Assembly: GCF_902506165.1 (NCBI RefSeq)
Contig: NZ_LR733817.1
Span: 5,706,184 to 5,770,183 of the forward strand
Direction: 5' to 3'
Length of the DNA: 64,000 bases
DNA from: Bosea sp. 29B
Lineage (GTDB): Bacteria; Pseudomonadota; Alphaproteobacteria; Rhizobiales; Beijerinckiaceae
The position numbers were made by a program, and so were the translations under genes. Shown in pieces: positions 26,792 to 34,149 of the stretch. How positions within the stretch are numbered: the first letter of the stretch is position 1; each line of letters begins with the position of its first letter. The notes under the pieces are model-generated. The model did not search any database, was not told where the DNA came from, and worked only from the letters and a program-made list of their open reading frames with translations.

Positions 26792-26837
26792 GGCATGTTC
26801 TGACCGCAAAAGTGGGACCACTTTTGCGGAACATGCC
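26792..26837. repeat. Long palindromic repeat upstream of panC
   Basis: GGCATGTTC(TGA)CCGCAAAAGTGG-GA-CCACTTTTGCGG-AACATGCC forms a stem of 20 bp with a TGA bulge and a two-base centre. The core, CCGCAAAAGTGG with its complement, resembles dispersed palindromes common in rhizobial intergenic DNA. It ends 15 bases before the panC ATG, so it would sit in the leader or at the promoter. Confidence 0.7.
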
Positions 26838-26851
26838 TGGGGAGAAGCGCC

Positions 26852-27700
26852 ATGTCGCAGGTCGCGGTTTTCGAGACGGTCAAGGCGATGCGCGAGGCCG
26901 TCGCGGCCTGGCATGCAGCCGGCGAGAAGGTCGCGCTCGTGCCGACCATGGGTGCGCTGCACGAGGGCCATATCGCGCTCGTCACCGAGGCGCAGAAGCA
27001 TGCTCGCCGCGTCATCGTCTCGATCTTCGTCAACCCGACGCAGTTCGCCCCGCACGAGGACTTCAAGAAGTACCCGCGTACCTTCGACAGCGACCGCGCC
27101 CAGCTCGAGGCGGCCAACGCCGACGCGATCTATTTCCCCGCCGTCGAGGAGATGTATCCGCCGGGCTTCGCCAGCCGCGTGCTGCTGCTCGGCCCGGCCG
27201 CCGTCAGCCTGGAAGACCGCTTCCGCCCCACGCATTTCGAAGGCGTCGCAACGGTTTGCTGCAAGCTCTTCACGCAAAGCAAGGCCGATTTCGCCGTCTT
27301 CGGCGAGAAGGACTATCAGCAGCTCAAGGTGGTGACGCGCATGGCCCGCGACCTCGATCTCGGCATCGAGATCGTGCCGCTGGCGACCTTCCGCGAGGCA
27401 GACGGGCTCGCAATGTCCTCGCGCAACCGCTACCTCTCGGCGCAGGAACGCGCCCTAGCCCCGACGCTGCACAAGGTGATGCAGGCCCTCGCCGCCCGCA
27501 TCCGCAATGACGATCCGCTGTTCCAGGCGGTCGCCGACGCGCAGAACGAGATCATCACCGCAGGCTTCGAGCTCGACTATCTCGAAGCCCGCCATGCCGA
27601 CACGCTGGCGCCGGTGACCTCGCGCTCCGATGGCCCGATTCGCCTGCTGATCGCGGCGCGGATCGGCGGGACCAGGCTGATCGACAATATCGGGGTGTAG
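26852..27700 (+). CDS. panC: Pantothenate synthetase
   Basis: A 282-residue enzyme joining pantoate and beta-alanine with ATP in CoA synthesis. It has VPTMGALHEGH (the HIGH-type ATP site at about 30-40), FVNPTQFAPHEDF, GEKDYQQL and MSSRNRYLS (the KMSKS counterpart). GGAGAAGCGCC precedes the ATG. panB is not next to it. Cytosolic. Confidence 0.95.
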   Translation: MSQVAVFETVKAMREAVAAWHAAGEKVALVPTMGALHEGHIALVTEAQKHARRVIVSIFVNPTQFAPHEDFKKYPRTFDSDRAQLEAANADAIYFPAVEEMYPPGFASRVLLLGPAAVSLEDRFRPTHFEGVATVCCKLFTQSKADFAVFGEKDYQQLKVVTRMARDLDLGIEIVPLATFREADGLAMSSRNRYLSAQERALAPTLHKVMQALAARIRNDDPLFQAVADAQNEIITAGFELDYLEARHADTLAPVTSRSDGPIRLLIAARIGGTRLIDNIGV

Positions 27701-27709
27701 GCCGCGCAA

Positions 27710-28321
27710 ATGGCTCGGATGCGATCAACGCCGGCTTTGCTCAGATTCTTGCAGAGCACGATTCTGGCTGCAGTGCTCGGCTTCGGGTCAGCGAGCCCCA
27801 CCCACGCACTGGCAGCGCTGATTCGTATCGACAAGCCTCTGCCAAACGACCTGAAAGATCGCGTCACCGAGCTTCTGAAAAGAGTTCGCCCAGCCGATTG
27901 GGAACAGGCGGTCGCAGGGAGCAAGGTCGCCTGGCACGCCTCCTGGAGCAACACCGTGCTTCTTCGGGTCGAAGCAGGATGTTTCGAGCGGCAATGCATG
28001 ACACTCGTCGGGCGCCTGACAGATCAGGCGATCAATCTCGAACTGACGATGTTGGCTGACGACACCGTCTCGATGCATGACGTGTTCAATCATTTCTGGG
28101 GCACCGAGTCGTCACCGCCCTGGGTTTTCAAGACTGGCGGCAACACAGGTCTGGTCGCAATCCAACGCGACCAGGGATGGCTTCTAACAGCTTGCAACAA
28201 CTGCACCGATTGGGGCGACTGGCGAACCACGATAATCGAGCCGCCGCCACCAAAATCGCCTGCACCGCCAGAGCTGACCTTTGGAGAGTTCTCGCTAAAG
28301 CTGAAAGAAATGAGGCGGTGA
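27710..28321 (+). CDS. Exported hypothetical protein
   Basis: A 203-residue protein with a signal peptide (hydrophobic STILAAVLGFGSASPTHA) and a mature domain with four cysteines: CFERQC and CNNC, which could form two disulfides. It ends in a proline-rich stretch EPPPPKSPAPPE. No family is recognised. It is nine bases after panC, but with a poor ribosome site. Its stop overlaps the GTG start of a YcxB-like gene, suggesting the two are expressed together. Confidence 0.7.
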   Translation: MARMRSTPALLRFLQSTILAAVLGFGSASPTHALAALIRIDKPLPNDLKDRVTELLKRVRPADWEQAVAGSKVAWHASWSNTVLLRVEAGCFERQCMTLVGRLTDQAINLELTMLADDTVSMHDVFNHFWGTESSPPWVFKTGGNTGLVAIQRDQGWLLTACNNCTDWGDWRTTIIEPPPPKSPAPPELTFGEFSLKLKEMRR

Positions 28322-28857
28322 CAAGCGCCGAGCCTCTTCTGAACCGCAAGACGACTTTCACACTCGACGAGCTCGATCTCCGTCGCGCGGTTCGCCTGCA
28401 CGCCTTCAGCGGAATCCGTGAGAAGCAGACCATCATCCGTCTGTCAGTGCTCTGGCTCGTCGCGATGGCGGCCTTCGTCGGCTTCTTCTCCGCTGCCGGA
28501 GTGCCCTGGCCGGAGTTGCGCGCCAACCTCCTGCCGTTCGCGCTCGTCATCATCGCGACCATTCTCGGCTTCGGCCTCGGCATACCGCTCGCGTTCGGCC
28601 CACTCGTCATCCGCCGACGGTTCAGGCAGGACAAGCTGGTCCGCAAGCCCGTCTCGGCCGGCTGGGACGAGGAAGCCTACGAGGCCGAGCAGCCCGGCGC
28701 ACGCAACCACATCCCGTGGCGCGACTACATGAAGATCCGCGAGGACCGGCACCTCTTCCTGTTCTTCATCTCCGACTACAGCTACCAGATCCTACCGAAG
28801 CGCGCGCTGACGCCCGAGCAGATCGCGGATCTGCAGCGGATCCTCGCAGCGTTCTGA
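28318..28857 (+). CDS. YcxB-like domain membrane protein
   Basis: A 179-residue protein starting at GTG 28318, which overlaps the upstream TGA (GTGA). It has two membrane helices (about 45-62 and 70-95) and a C-terminal segment, WRDYMKIREDRHLFLFFISDYSYQILPKRALTPEQIADLQRIL, that matches the YcxB-like domain. The family is inner-membrane and uncharacterised. A longer frame upstream of GTG lies inside the preceding gene and is not supported. Confidence 0.75.
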   Translation: MTSAEPLLNRKTTFTLDELDLRRAVRLHAFSGIREKQTIIRLSVLWLVAMAAFVGFFSAAGVPWPELRANLLPFALVIIATILGFGLGIPLAFGPLVIRRRFRQDKLVRKPVSAGWDEEAYEAEQPGARNHIPWRDYMKIREDRHLFLFFISDYSYQILPKRALTPEQIADLQRILAAF

Positions 28858-29205
28858 ACGAGCCTTGCACCTGCGCGGAGCGCAGTTCCAACGATACGTT
28901 GACCTCAGCAGACTGCCGGGCTAGCTCTGCCCCTGCAGCCTGCCGCAAGGTACTGCCGTAGGCGTTACCGTCATCCAACGCGTCCTTGGTCGAGAAGGTC
29001 CCAGCAGGGAGATCTCGACGCACAAGGCGCCACGGTATGCCCCAGTCCCCTGCTTTGCGGCTGCACGCCCGCTCGAGACAGCTCGCTACTCCGGACAGGT
29101 TCACGCCTGCCGCGACGCGGCACCGTCTCCTCCGGTCGCCTGCCGTCAGCGTTCCCAAGGCCGCCGTGGCCTTCCTCTCACCGGAACCTGATGAAGGCAG
29201 CAATC
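28858..29205. other. Intergenic stretch, nothing recognised
   Basis: About 350 bases with open frames on both strands but no ribosome site and no similarity I can name. It separates the YcxB-like gene from a DltE-like SDR. It may carry the SDR promoter or a decayed gene. Confidence 0.4.
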
Positions 29206-29961
29206 ATGAAGACGACTGGCAACACCATCCTCGTCACCGGCGGCTCCAGCGGCATTGGCCGTGCGCTCGCTGAGGCTTTTCACGCGCTAGGCAATCGCGT
29301 CATCGTCACAGGACGACGGCAAGCCCTCCTGGACGAGATTACGGCTGGCCGACCCGGCATGGCCGGCCTGCCGCTCGACCTCGACGCCCCTGGAAGCATC
29401 TCGCGCTTTGGCGACGAGATTCGTGCGCGCTTTCCCGACCTCAATGTCCTGATCGCCAATGCCGGCATCTCGCGCAGCGAGGACATGGCTGGCGACAGCT
29501 GGGACATCGCCGATGCGGAGGCTATCGTCTCGACCAATATTCTGGGTGTGCTGCGGGTGACGGCGGCACTGCTGCCACTCCTCAAAGGCCAGCCAAACGC
29601 GACGATCCTCGCGACCAGCTCCGCGCTCGCCTTCGTCCCGCGCGCCGACTTCCCGACCTATTGCGCCAGCAAGGCCTTCCTGCATTCCTGGCTGCAGTCG
29701 CTGCGTCATCAGCTCCGCAACGTCCCTGTCGAGGTGCTGGAGCTCTCGCCGCCCTATGTGCAAACGGAACTTACCGGCGCGCAGCAAGCCTCCGACCCGC
29801 GCGCCATGCCTCTCGCGGCCTATGTCACCGAGGTGGTGCAACAGCTCGAACAGGCCGATCATCCTCGGGGCGAGCTGTTGCTCGAACGCGATCAGTCCCG
29901 GCGCTGGGCCGAGCGCGATGGCCGCTACGAGGAACTCTTCGCAGCCCTGAACCCAGGCTGA
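29206..29961 (+). CDS. SDR family oxidoreductase (DltE-like)
   Basis: A 251-residue short-chain dehydrogenase of the DltE/YhjM-like group: ILVTGGSSGIGRALAEAFHALGNRVIVTGRR, then NAGISRSEDM, a catalytic region with YCASKAF (Tyr, Lys) and ELSPPYVQTEL. ATG 29206 is chosen over one at 29191 because of the AAGGCAG before it. NAD(P)-dependent; substrate unknown. Stands alone. Confidence 0.87.
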   Translation: MKTTGNTILVTGGSSGIGRALAEAFHALGNRVIVTGRRQALLDEITAGRPGMAGLPLDLDAPGSISRFGDEIRARFPDLNVLIANAGISRSEDMAGDSWDIADAEAIVSTNILGVLRVTAALLPLLKGQPNATILATSSALAFVPRADFPTYCASKAFLHSWLQSLRHQLRNVPVEVLELSPPYVQTELTGAQQASDPRAMPLAAYVTEVVQQLEQADHPRGELLLERDQSRRWAERDGRYEELFAALNPG

Positions 29962-30053
29962 GCTTTCAGGGCTACTAACAGGAAGAAGCCACCGTAGAGG
30001 CGCCTCCAGGGCGATCTGCGGTGGCCACTCCAACAGCTCTCGTAACGCTTGGG

Positions 30054-30491
30054 CTACAGCAGCCCCAGTTCCGCCAGCTCGCGCCGCATCTGCTCGGGCA
30101 TGACGCCGAGATCGCCGCTGCGCCCGTCGATGTCGCGCGGCGCGTCCTTGTCCTGGAGGTAACGCCAGCCTTGGAACGGCCGGAACGGACGGGGCTCGAC
30201 CGGCACCACCACCGGCTCCATCACCAGATGGCAGCGGCCGATGCCCTCGCCATCAGTGAAGGGGCGGATGGCGATCAGGCGCTGGCGGGCCGAGACCTGG
30301 CCCTTGATAACCCAGTAGAGCGATCCGCCGTTGACGATCTCCTCGACCCGCTTCGGCACCATGCGGGTGGTGTGCAACTGCTCTGCCGGTTCGCCGCGGG
30401 CGCGGCGCTGCGCCTGCCGCTCGGCGATCCACTCTTCGAGATCGCTGATCGATTCGGCGCCGACGCAGAGCTTGAGGATATGGAGCGGCAT
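30054..30491 (-). CDS. DUF1489 family protein
   Basis: A 145-residue protein recognised by LHILKLCVGAESISDLEEWI, THTTRM-like LHTTRMVPKR, LYWVIKG and CHLVMEPVVVPVEPRPFRPFQGWRYL. The family is widespread and strongly conserved in Alphaproteobacteria with no known function. Start at 30491 fits the family's short N-terminus. Cytosolic. Confidence 0.9.
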   Translation of the reverse strand: MPLHILKLCVGAESISDLEEWIAERQAQRRARGEPAEQLHTTRMVPKRVEEIVNGGSLYWVIKGQVSARQRLIAIRPFTDGEGIGRCHLVMEPVVVPVEPRPFRPFQGWRYLQDKDAPRDIDGRSGDLGVMPEQMRRELAELGLL

Positions 30492-30567
30492 GGCGGGCAA
30501 CCTAATCCTCGCCGACGCGCCTCGCCAGAGCCCGCGGCCTTTCTCCACAAGCCGGCGCACCCTTTCC

Positions 30568-30660
30568 CGTCATGGTCGGGCTTGTCCCGACCATCCACGT
30601 CTTCCTTCCTGCAATGAGGTATCCAAGACGTGGATGCTCGCCACAAGGGCGAGCATGACG
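30568..30660. repeat. Mosaic intergenic repeat, copy A
   Basis: A 93-base element bounded by CGTCAT and ATGACG. It has an inner palindrome GGTCGGGCTTGTCCCGACC, then ACGTCTT...AAGACGT and GCTCGCC-AC-AAGGGCGAGC. Related in ends and layout to copies at 36234, 38743 and 58658. It lies between DUF1489 and an SDR gene. Confidence 0.6.
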
Positions 30661-30752
30661 GTGGAGACGCCGGGGTGGCCGGCGCGAATGCGGGTCATGA
30701 CGGCGCCGCGCTCGCAGGCTACTAAGGCTGCCGACCCGAACGGAGACACGAC

Positions 30753-31532
30753 ATGCGCGGACTGCAAGGCAAGGCCATTCTCGTCACCGGCTCGTCGACC
30801 GGCATTGGCTACGCCATGGCCGAACGCCTGATCGCAGAGGGTGCCAAGGTGTTGATCCATGGCCGCGAGCAGAACGAGGTCGACACCGCCTGCCGCAAGC
30901 TCGGCCCCGCGACATCAGGCGCGATCGGCGATCTCGCCGAGCCGGCGACGGCCCAGGCGTTGGTCGACGCGACGCGCAAGGCCTTTGGCCGCATCGATGG
31001 CCTCGTGAACAATGCCGGCATCTATCCGCGCGGCGTGCTCGGTGAGACCACGGCCGCCTTCTTCGACCATATGATCGCGATCAACACCCGCGCGCCGCTG
31101 CTTTGCGCCGAGGCGGCGATCCGCGCCTTCCGGCTGCAGAAATCCGGCGGCTCGATCCTCACCGTCGGCTCGATCAACGCATTTTGCGGCAATTCCAACC
31201 TCACGGTGTATTCGATGTCGAAGGGAGCGCTGATGACGATGACGCGCAACCTCGCCAACACGCTCGGCCGCGAGCACATCCGGGTCAACCAGCTCAATGT
31301 CGGCTGGACCTTCACCGCCAACGAGGATGCGACGCAGCAGCGCGAGGGCAAGAAGCCGGGCTGGGAGAAGGAGGTGCCGCTCGAATTCGCCCCCTTCGGC
31401 CAGATCATGCAGCCGGCCGAGATTGCCGCCCACACCGCCTTCTGGCTCTCGGAGGAGAGCGGCCACGTCTCCGGCCAGATCTATGAGGTCGAGCAGTTTC
31501 CGCTGATTGGTCGCGGCCGAGCGGCGGACTAA
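30753..31532 (+). CDS. SDR family oxidoreductase (FabG-like)
   Basis: A 259-residue classical SDR: ILVTGSSTGIGYAMAERL, NNAGIYPRGV, TVGSINAFCGN with catalytic Ser, VYSMSKGALMTMT with Tyr and Lys, and INVG-like NQLNVGWTFT. GGAGACACGAC precedes the ATG. FabG-type fold, but biosynthetic fabG would sit in a fatty acid cluster; a sugar or polyol dehydrogenase is as likely. 88 bases upstream of the kinase gene. Confidence 0.88.
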   Translation: MRGLQGKAILVTGSSTGIGYAMAERLIAEGAKVLIHGREQNEVDTACRKLGPATSGAIGDLAEPATAQALVDATRKAFGRIDGLVNNAGIYPRGVLGETTAAFFDHMIAINTRAPLLCAEAAIRAFRLQKSGGSILTVGSINAFCGNSNLTVYSMSKGALMTMTRNLANTLGREHIRVNQLNVGWTFTANEDATQQREGKKPGWEKEVPLEFAPFGQIMQPAEIAAHTAFWLSEESGHVSGQIYEVEQFPLIGRGRAAD

Positions 31533-31620
31533 CTGGCGACGTAATTGCGCGGCACTTGAGCGATGACGCATCCGGGACGGCAGGGCGAACCCTTCCGGAC
31601 TGCTTCGCCCACCTACCGAG

Positions 31621-32466
31621 ATGACGATGCCGACCAACGCCTTTTCGCCCTGGCTGATCCGCTGGAATCTCGTGCCTGCCGGCGAGCCGATCCGCACCCA
31701 TGCCAGTCAGCTCTTGCCTGTGCTGCACGATGGCCAACCCGCCATGCTGAAGCTGCCCGAGGTCGAGGATGAGCGGCGCGGCTACCTGCCGCTCGAATAC
31801 TGGAACGGTGACGGTGCTGCCCGCCTCCTCGCCCGCAGCGACAATGGCGAGGCGATGCTGATCGAGCGCGCCACCGGCTCCCGTTCGCTCGCCGCCATGG
31901 CTCGCAGCGGCGCAACGGGTGACGATGAGGCGACCATCATCCTTTGCGAGGCCATCGCCGCCCTGCAGAGGCCGCGCGGCCCGGCGCCATCAGGCCTGAT
32001 CCCGCTGGAAACCTGGTTCAAGGATCTCTTCCCGATGGCGCAGGAGCGCGGCGGCATCCTCGCCCGCGCAGCCGCCGCGGCGAACGAGCTTCTGCCGGCG
32101 CAGCGCGAGATCGTGCCGCTGCATGCCGACCTGCACCATGACAACGTGCTCGATTTCGAGGCCAAGGGCTGGCTCGCCATCGATCCGAAATCGGTGATCG
32201 GCGACCGCGCCTTCGAATACACCATCCTCTTCTGCGATCCCGACCTCACCGATCCCGAGCCGCCGGTCGCCATCCTGCCCGGCCGCTTCGAACGCCGGCT
32301 GGAAATCGTGCTGGCGAAATCCGGACTCGAGCGCGAGCGCCTGCTGACATGGATCCTGGCCTGGTGCGGGCTCTCGGCGGCATGGTTCCTCGGCGACGAG
32401 GATCCACTCGCCGAGATCAATCTCGCCGTTGCCGAGCGGGCGATCGTCGCGCTCGATGCGCGCTAG
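31621..32466 (+). CDS. APH(6)-type aminoglycoside phosphotransferase family protein
   Basis: A 281-residue kinase of the APH(6)/hydroxyurea-phosphotransferase family: LLPVLHDGQPAMLKL with the ATP-site Lys, HADLHHDN at 168-175 (catalytic Asp) and AIDPKSVIGDRAFEY with the metal Asp. Enzymes of this group phosphorylate streptomycin at the 6-hydroxyl. In a chromosomal setting without mobile elements, it may be an intrinsic determinant or act on another substrate. Its 3' end overlaps the convergent dehydratase stop by 4 bases. Confidence 0.82.
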   Translation: MTMPTNAFSPWLIRWNLVPAGEPIRTHASQLLPVLHDGQPAMLKLPEVEDERRGYLPLEYWNGDGAARLLARSDNGEAMLIERATGSRSLAAMARSGATGDDEATIILCEAIAALQRPRGPAPSGLIPLETWFKDLFPMAQERGGILARAAAAANELLPAQREIVPLHADLHHDNVLDFEAKGWLAIDPKSVIGDRAFEYTILFCDPDLTDPEPPVAILPGRFERRLEIVLAKSGLERERLLTWILAWCGLSAAWFLGDEDPLAEINLAVAERAIVALDAR

Positions 32467-33431
32467 TTCTGCATCCAGGCGCTGAAGCGATCCGGCAGGA
32501 CGTTCGACCCGCAGATCACCGTGGCGACGCGCTTGCCGCGATAGCGCTCGGGGTCTTCCAGCATCGCCGCGAGGCCCAGCGCCGCCGACGGCTCGGTGAC
32601 GAGGGCTGCGTGCCGGTAGAGCAGCCGCATGCCTTCGACGATGCTGGCTTCCTCGACCAGCGGAACGTGATCCGCGACGGCGAGCAAATCGTTCAGCACT
32701 TCCGGGATCGGAAATCGCCCGGCGACGCCGTCGGCGATGGTATCGGTGCTCTCAGTGGTCACGACCGATCGGGCACGCCACGACAGCGCCAGGGCCGGCG
32801 CGCCTTTCGGCTGGACGCAGACGATCTCCGTCGCCGGCGACAGTGCCTTGAAGACATGGCCGACGCCGGTGGCCAGCGCCCCGCCACCGAGCGCGAGCAG
32901 CACGGTATCGATGCGCCCTGCCCCCTCGACGAGTTCGAGCCCGATTGTACCGGCGCCCTCGCAGGTGTCGAGGTTCTCGCTGTCCTCGATCAGGAAGGCG
33001 TTGCCGTCAGCCGCGATCTCCCGCACCCGCTCGCGGGCAGTCTCGATATCGCCTTCGACCAGCTCGACCACTCCGCCCAGCCGGCGAATGCGCTCGATCT
33101 TGCTGGGATTGGCGCCCTTCCCCGCGATCACGCTGACGTCGATGCCGCGCGCCCGGCCGCTATAGGCGAGCGCCTGGCCGAGATTGCCGGCGCTGGCACA
33201 GACCGCCGCCTTGGGACCGGAACTCCGGGCGAGACGCGCCATCGCAACCTCGATGCCACGGCCCTTGAAGCAGCCGATCGGGTTCGCAGTCTCGAGCTTG
33301 ATGACGAGCTCGCAGCCGAGCAATTCGCCGAGCGTGGGAGATGGAAACTGCGGCGTATCGCGAAACAGCGGCGCGATTTCGCCCCTCGCCTGCCGGATAC
33401 GGTCAAGGTCGAGCCTGGTGTTCGGCTGCAT
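32463..33431 (-). CDS. PLP-dependent threonine/serine dehydratase family protein
   Basis: A 322-residue fold-type II PLP enzyme. The N/SFKGRG site is GCFKGRG near residue 58, with the Schiff-base Lys, and the phosphate loop is ALGGGALATG. There is no C-terminal ACT domain, so it is of the catabolic/racemase type rather than IlvA. Also possible: hydroxyaspartate or other amino acid lyase. It is divergent from an XRE-cupin regulator, its likely controller. Confidence 0.88.
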   Translation of the reverse strand: MQPNTRLDLDRIRQARGEIAPLFRDTPQFPSPTLGELLGCELVIKLETANPIGCFKGRGIEVAMARLARSSGPKAAVCASAGNLGQALAYSGRARGIDVSVIAGKGANPSKIERIRRLGGVVELVEGDIETARERVREIAADGNAFLIEDSENLDTCEGAGTIGLELVEGAGRIDTVLLALGGGALATGVGHVFKALSPATEIVCVQPKGAPALALSWRARSVVTTESTDTIADGVAGRFPIPEVLNDLLAVADHVPLVEEASIVEGMRLLYRHAALVTEPSAALGLAAMLEDPERYRGKRVATVICGSNVLPDRFSAWMQN

Positions 33432-33466
33432 GGGACAAGCTTCCGGCAGGATGATAGGAAAGACTC

Positions 33467-33510
33467 GTGCGCTTTAACGCACAAGATCTTTGTACGCAAT
33501 AACGCACAAG
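33467..33510. promoter_or_regulatory. Repeat operator between dehydratase and XRE-cupin gene
   Basis: TAACGCACAAG occurs twice, at 33475-33485 and 33500-33510, a period of 25 bases. GTGCG and CGCAC flank the first copy as an inverted repeat (33467-33482). The site lies in the 94-base divergent gap, and so probably binds the XRE-cupin protein. Confidence 0.55.
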
Positions 33511-33525
33511 GCGGAGACACCTGCC

Positions 33526-34107
33526 ATGAAGCCCGTCGGCCCGGTCGAGACACCGAAGCTGCTCAAGGCGATCCGGAGCGAGCGCGGCTGGAGCCTCGAT
33601 CAGACCGCGGCGCGCACCGGCGTCAGCAAGGCGATGCTGGGACAAATCGAGCGGGGCGAATCCGCACCGACGATCGCGACGCTCTGGAAGATCGCCACGG
33701 GCCTGGGCGTTCCCATGACCGCATTGCTGGAGGCCGATGGCGGGAGCGGCGATGTGCTGCTTCTGCGCGACGCCGCTGAGTTACGTGTGCGCCCGTCGCA
33801 GGAAGGCATGCAACGGGCCCTCGTATTTCCGTATGAGGCGCGGTTCGGCTTCGAGCTCTACGAGCTCACCTTCGCGGCCGGCTTCGAAAGCATCTCGGAG
33901 CCGCACGATATCGGCGTCGTCGAGCACATCACCGTCCAGCACGGCGAGATCGAATTGCTGGTGGAGGAAGAATGGCATCCACTCAGGCAGGGCCAGTCGC
34001 TGCGCTTCCCCGCCGACCGCCGGCACGGCTACCGCAACCGGACTGCTGAGGAAGCGCTGGTCATGGACATCATCCACTACCGCTTCACGCCGAGCCCTAA
34101 GCCCTGA
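33526..34107 (+). CDS. XRE family regulator with cupin domain
   Basis: A 193-residue regulator: helix-turn-helix at about 10-65 (LDQTAARTGVSKAMLGQIERGESAPTIATLWKIA) and a C-terminal cupin at about 100-185 ending in RFPADRRHGYRNRT. This form (as in PuuR or SutR) usually senses a small amine, amino acid or sulfur compound. GGAGACACC precedes the ATG. Divergent to the PLP dehydratase, suggesting control of that amino-acid enzyme. Confidence 0.92.
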   Translation: MKPVGPVETPKLLKAIRSERGWSLDQTAARTGVSKAMLGQIERGESAPTIATLWKIATGLGVPMTALLEADGGSGDVLLLRDAAELRVRPSQEGMQRALVFPYEARFGFELYELTFAAGFESISEPHDIGVVEHITVQHGEIELLVEEEWHPLRQGQSLRFPADRRHGYRNRTAEEALVMDIIHYRFTPSPKP

Positions 34108-34149
34108 GCCTTCTAGAGAAGCGGCCAGGCCTCCAGCGGCGCAGCCCGT

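Noticed and set aside
28766..29203. A 145-codon minus-strand frame in the gap before the DltE-like SDR
   Set aside because: No ribosome site, no known similarity, and it runs into the end of the YcxB-like gene. I cannot exclude a decayed gene.
31405..31737. A 110-codon minus-strand frame at the SDR/kinase junction
   Set aside because: It overlaps the ends of two well-supported plus-strand genes and lacks any motif.
31621..32466. Acquired resistance island around the APH(6)-like gene
   Set aside because: No integrase, transposase, attachment repeats or composition change near the gene.
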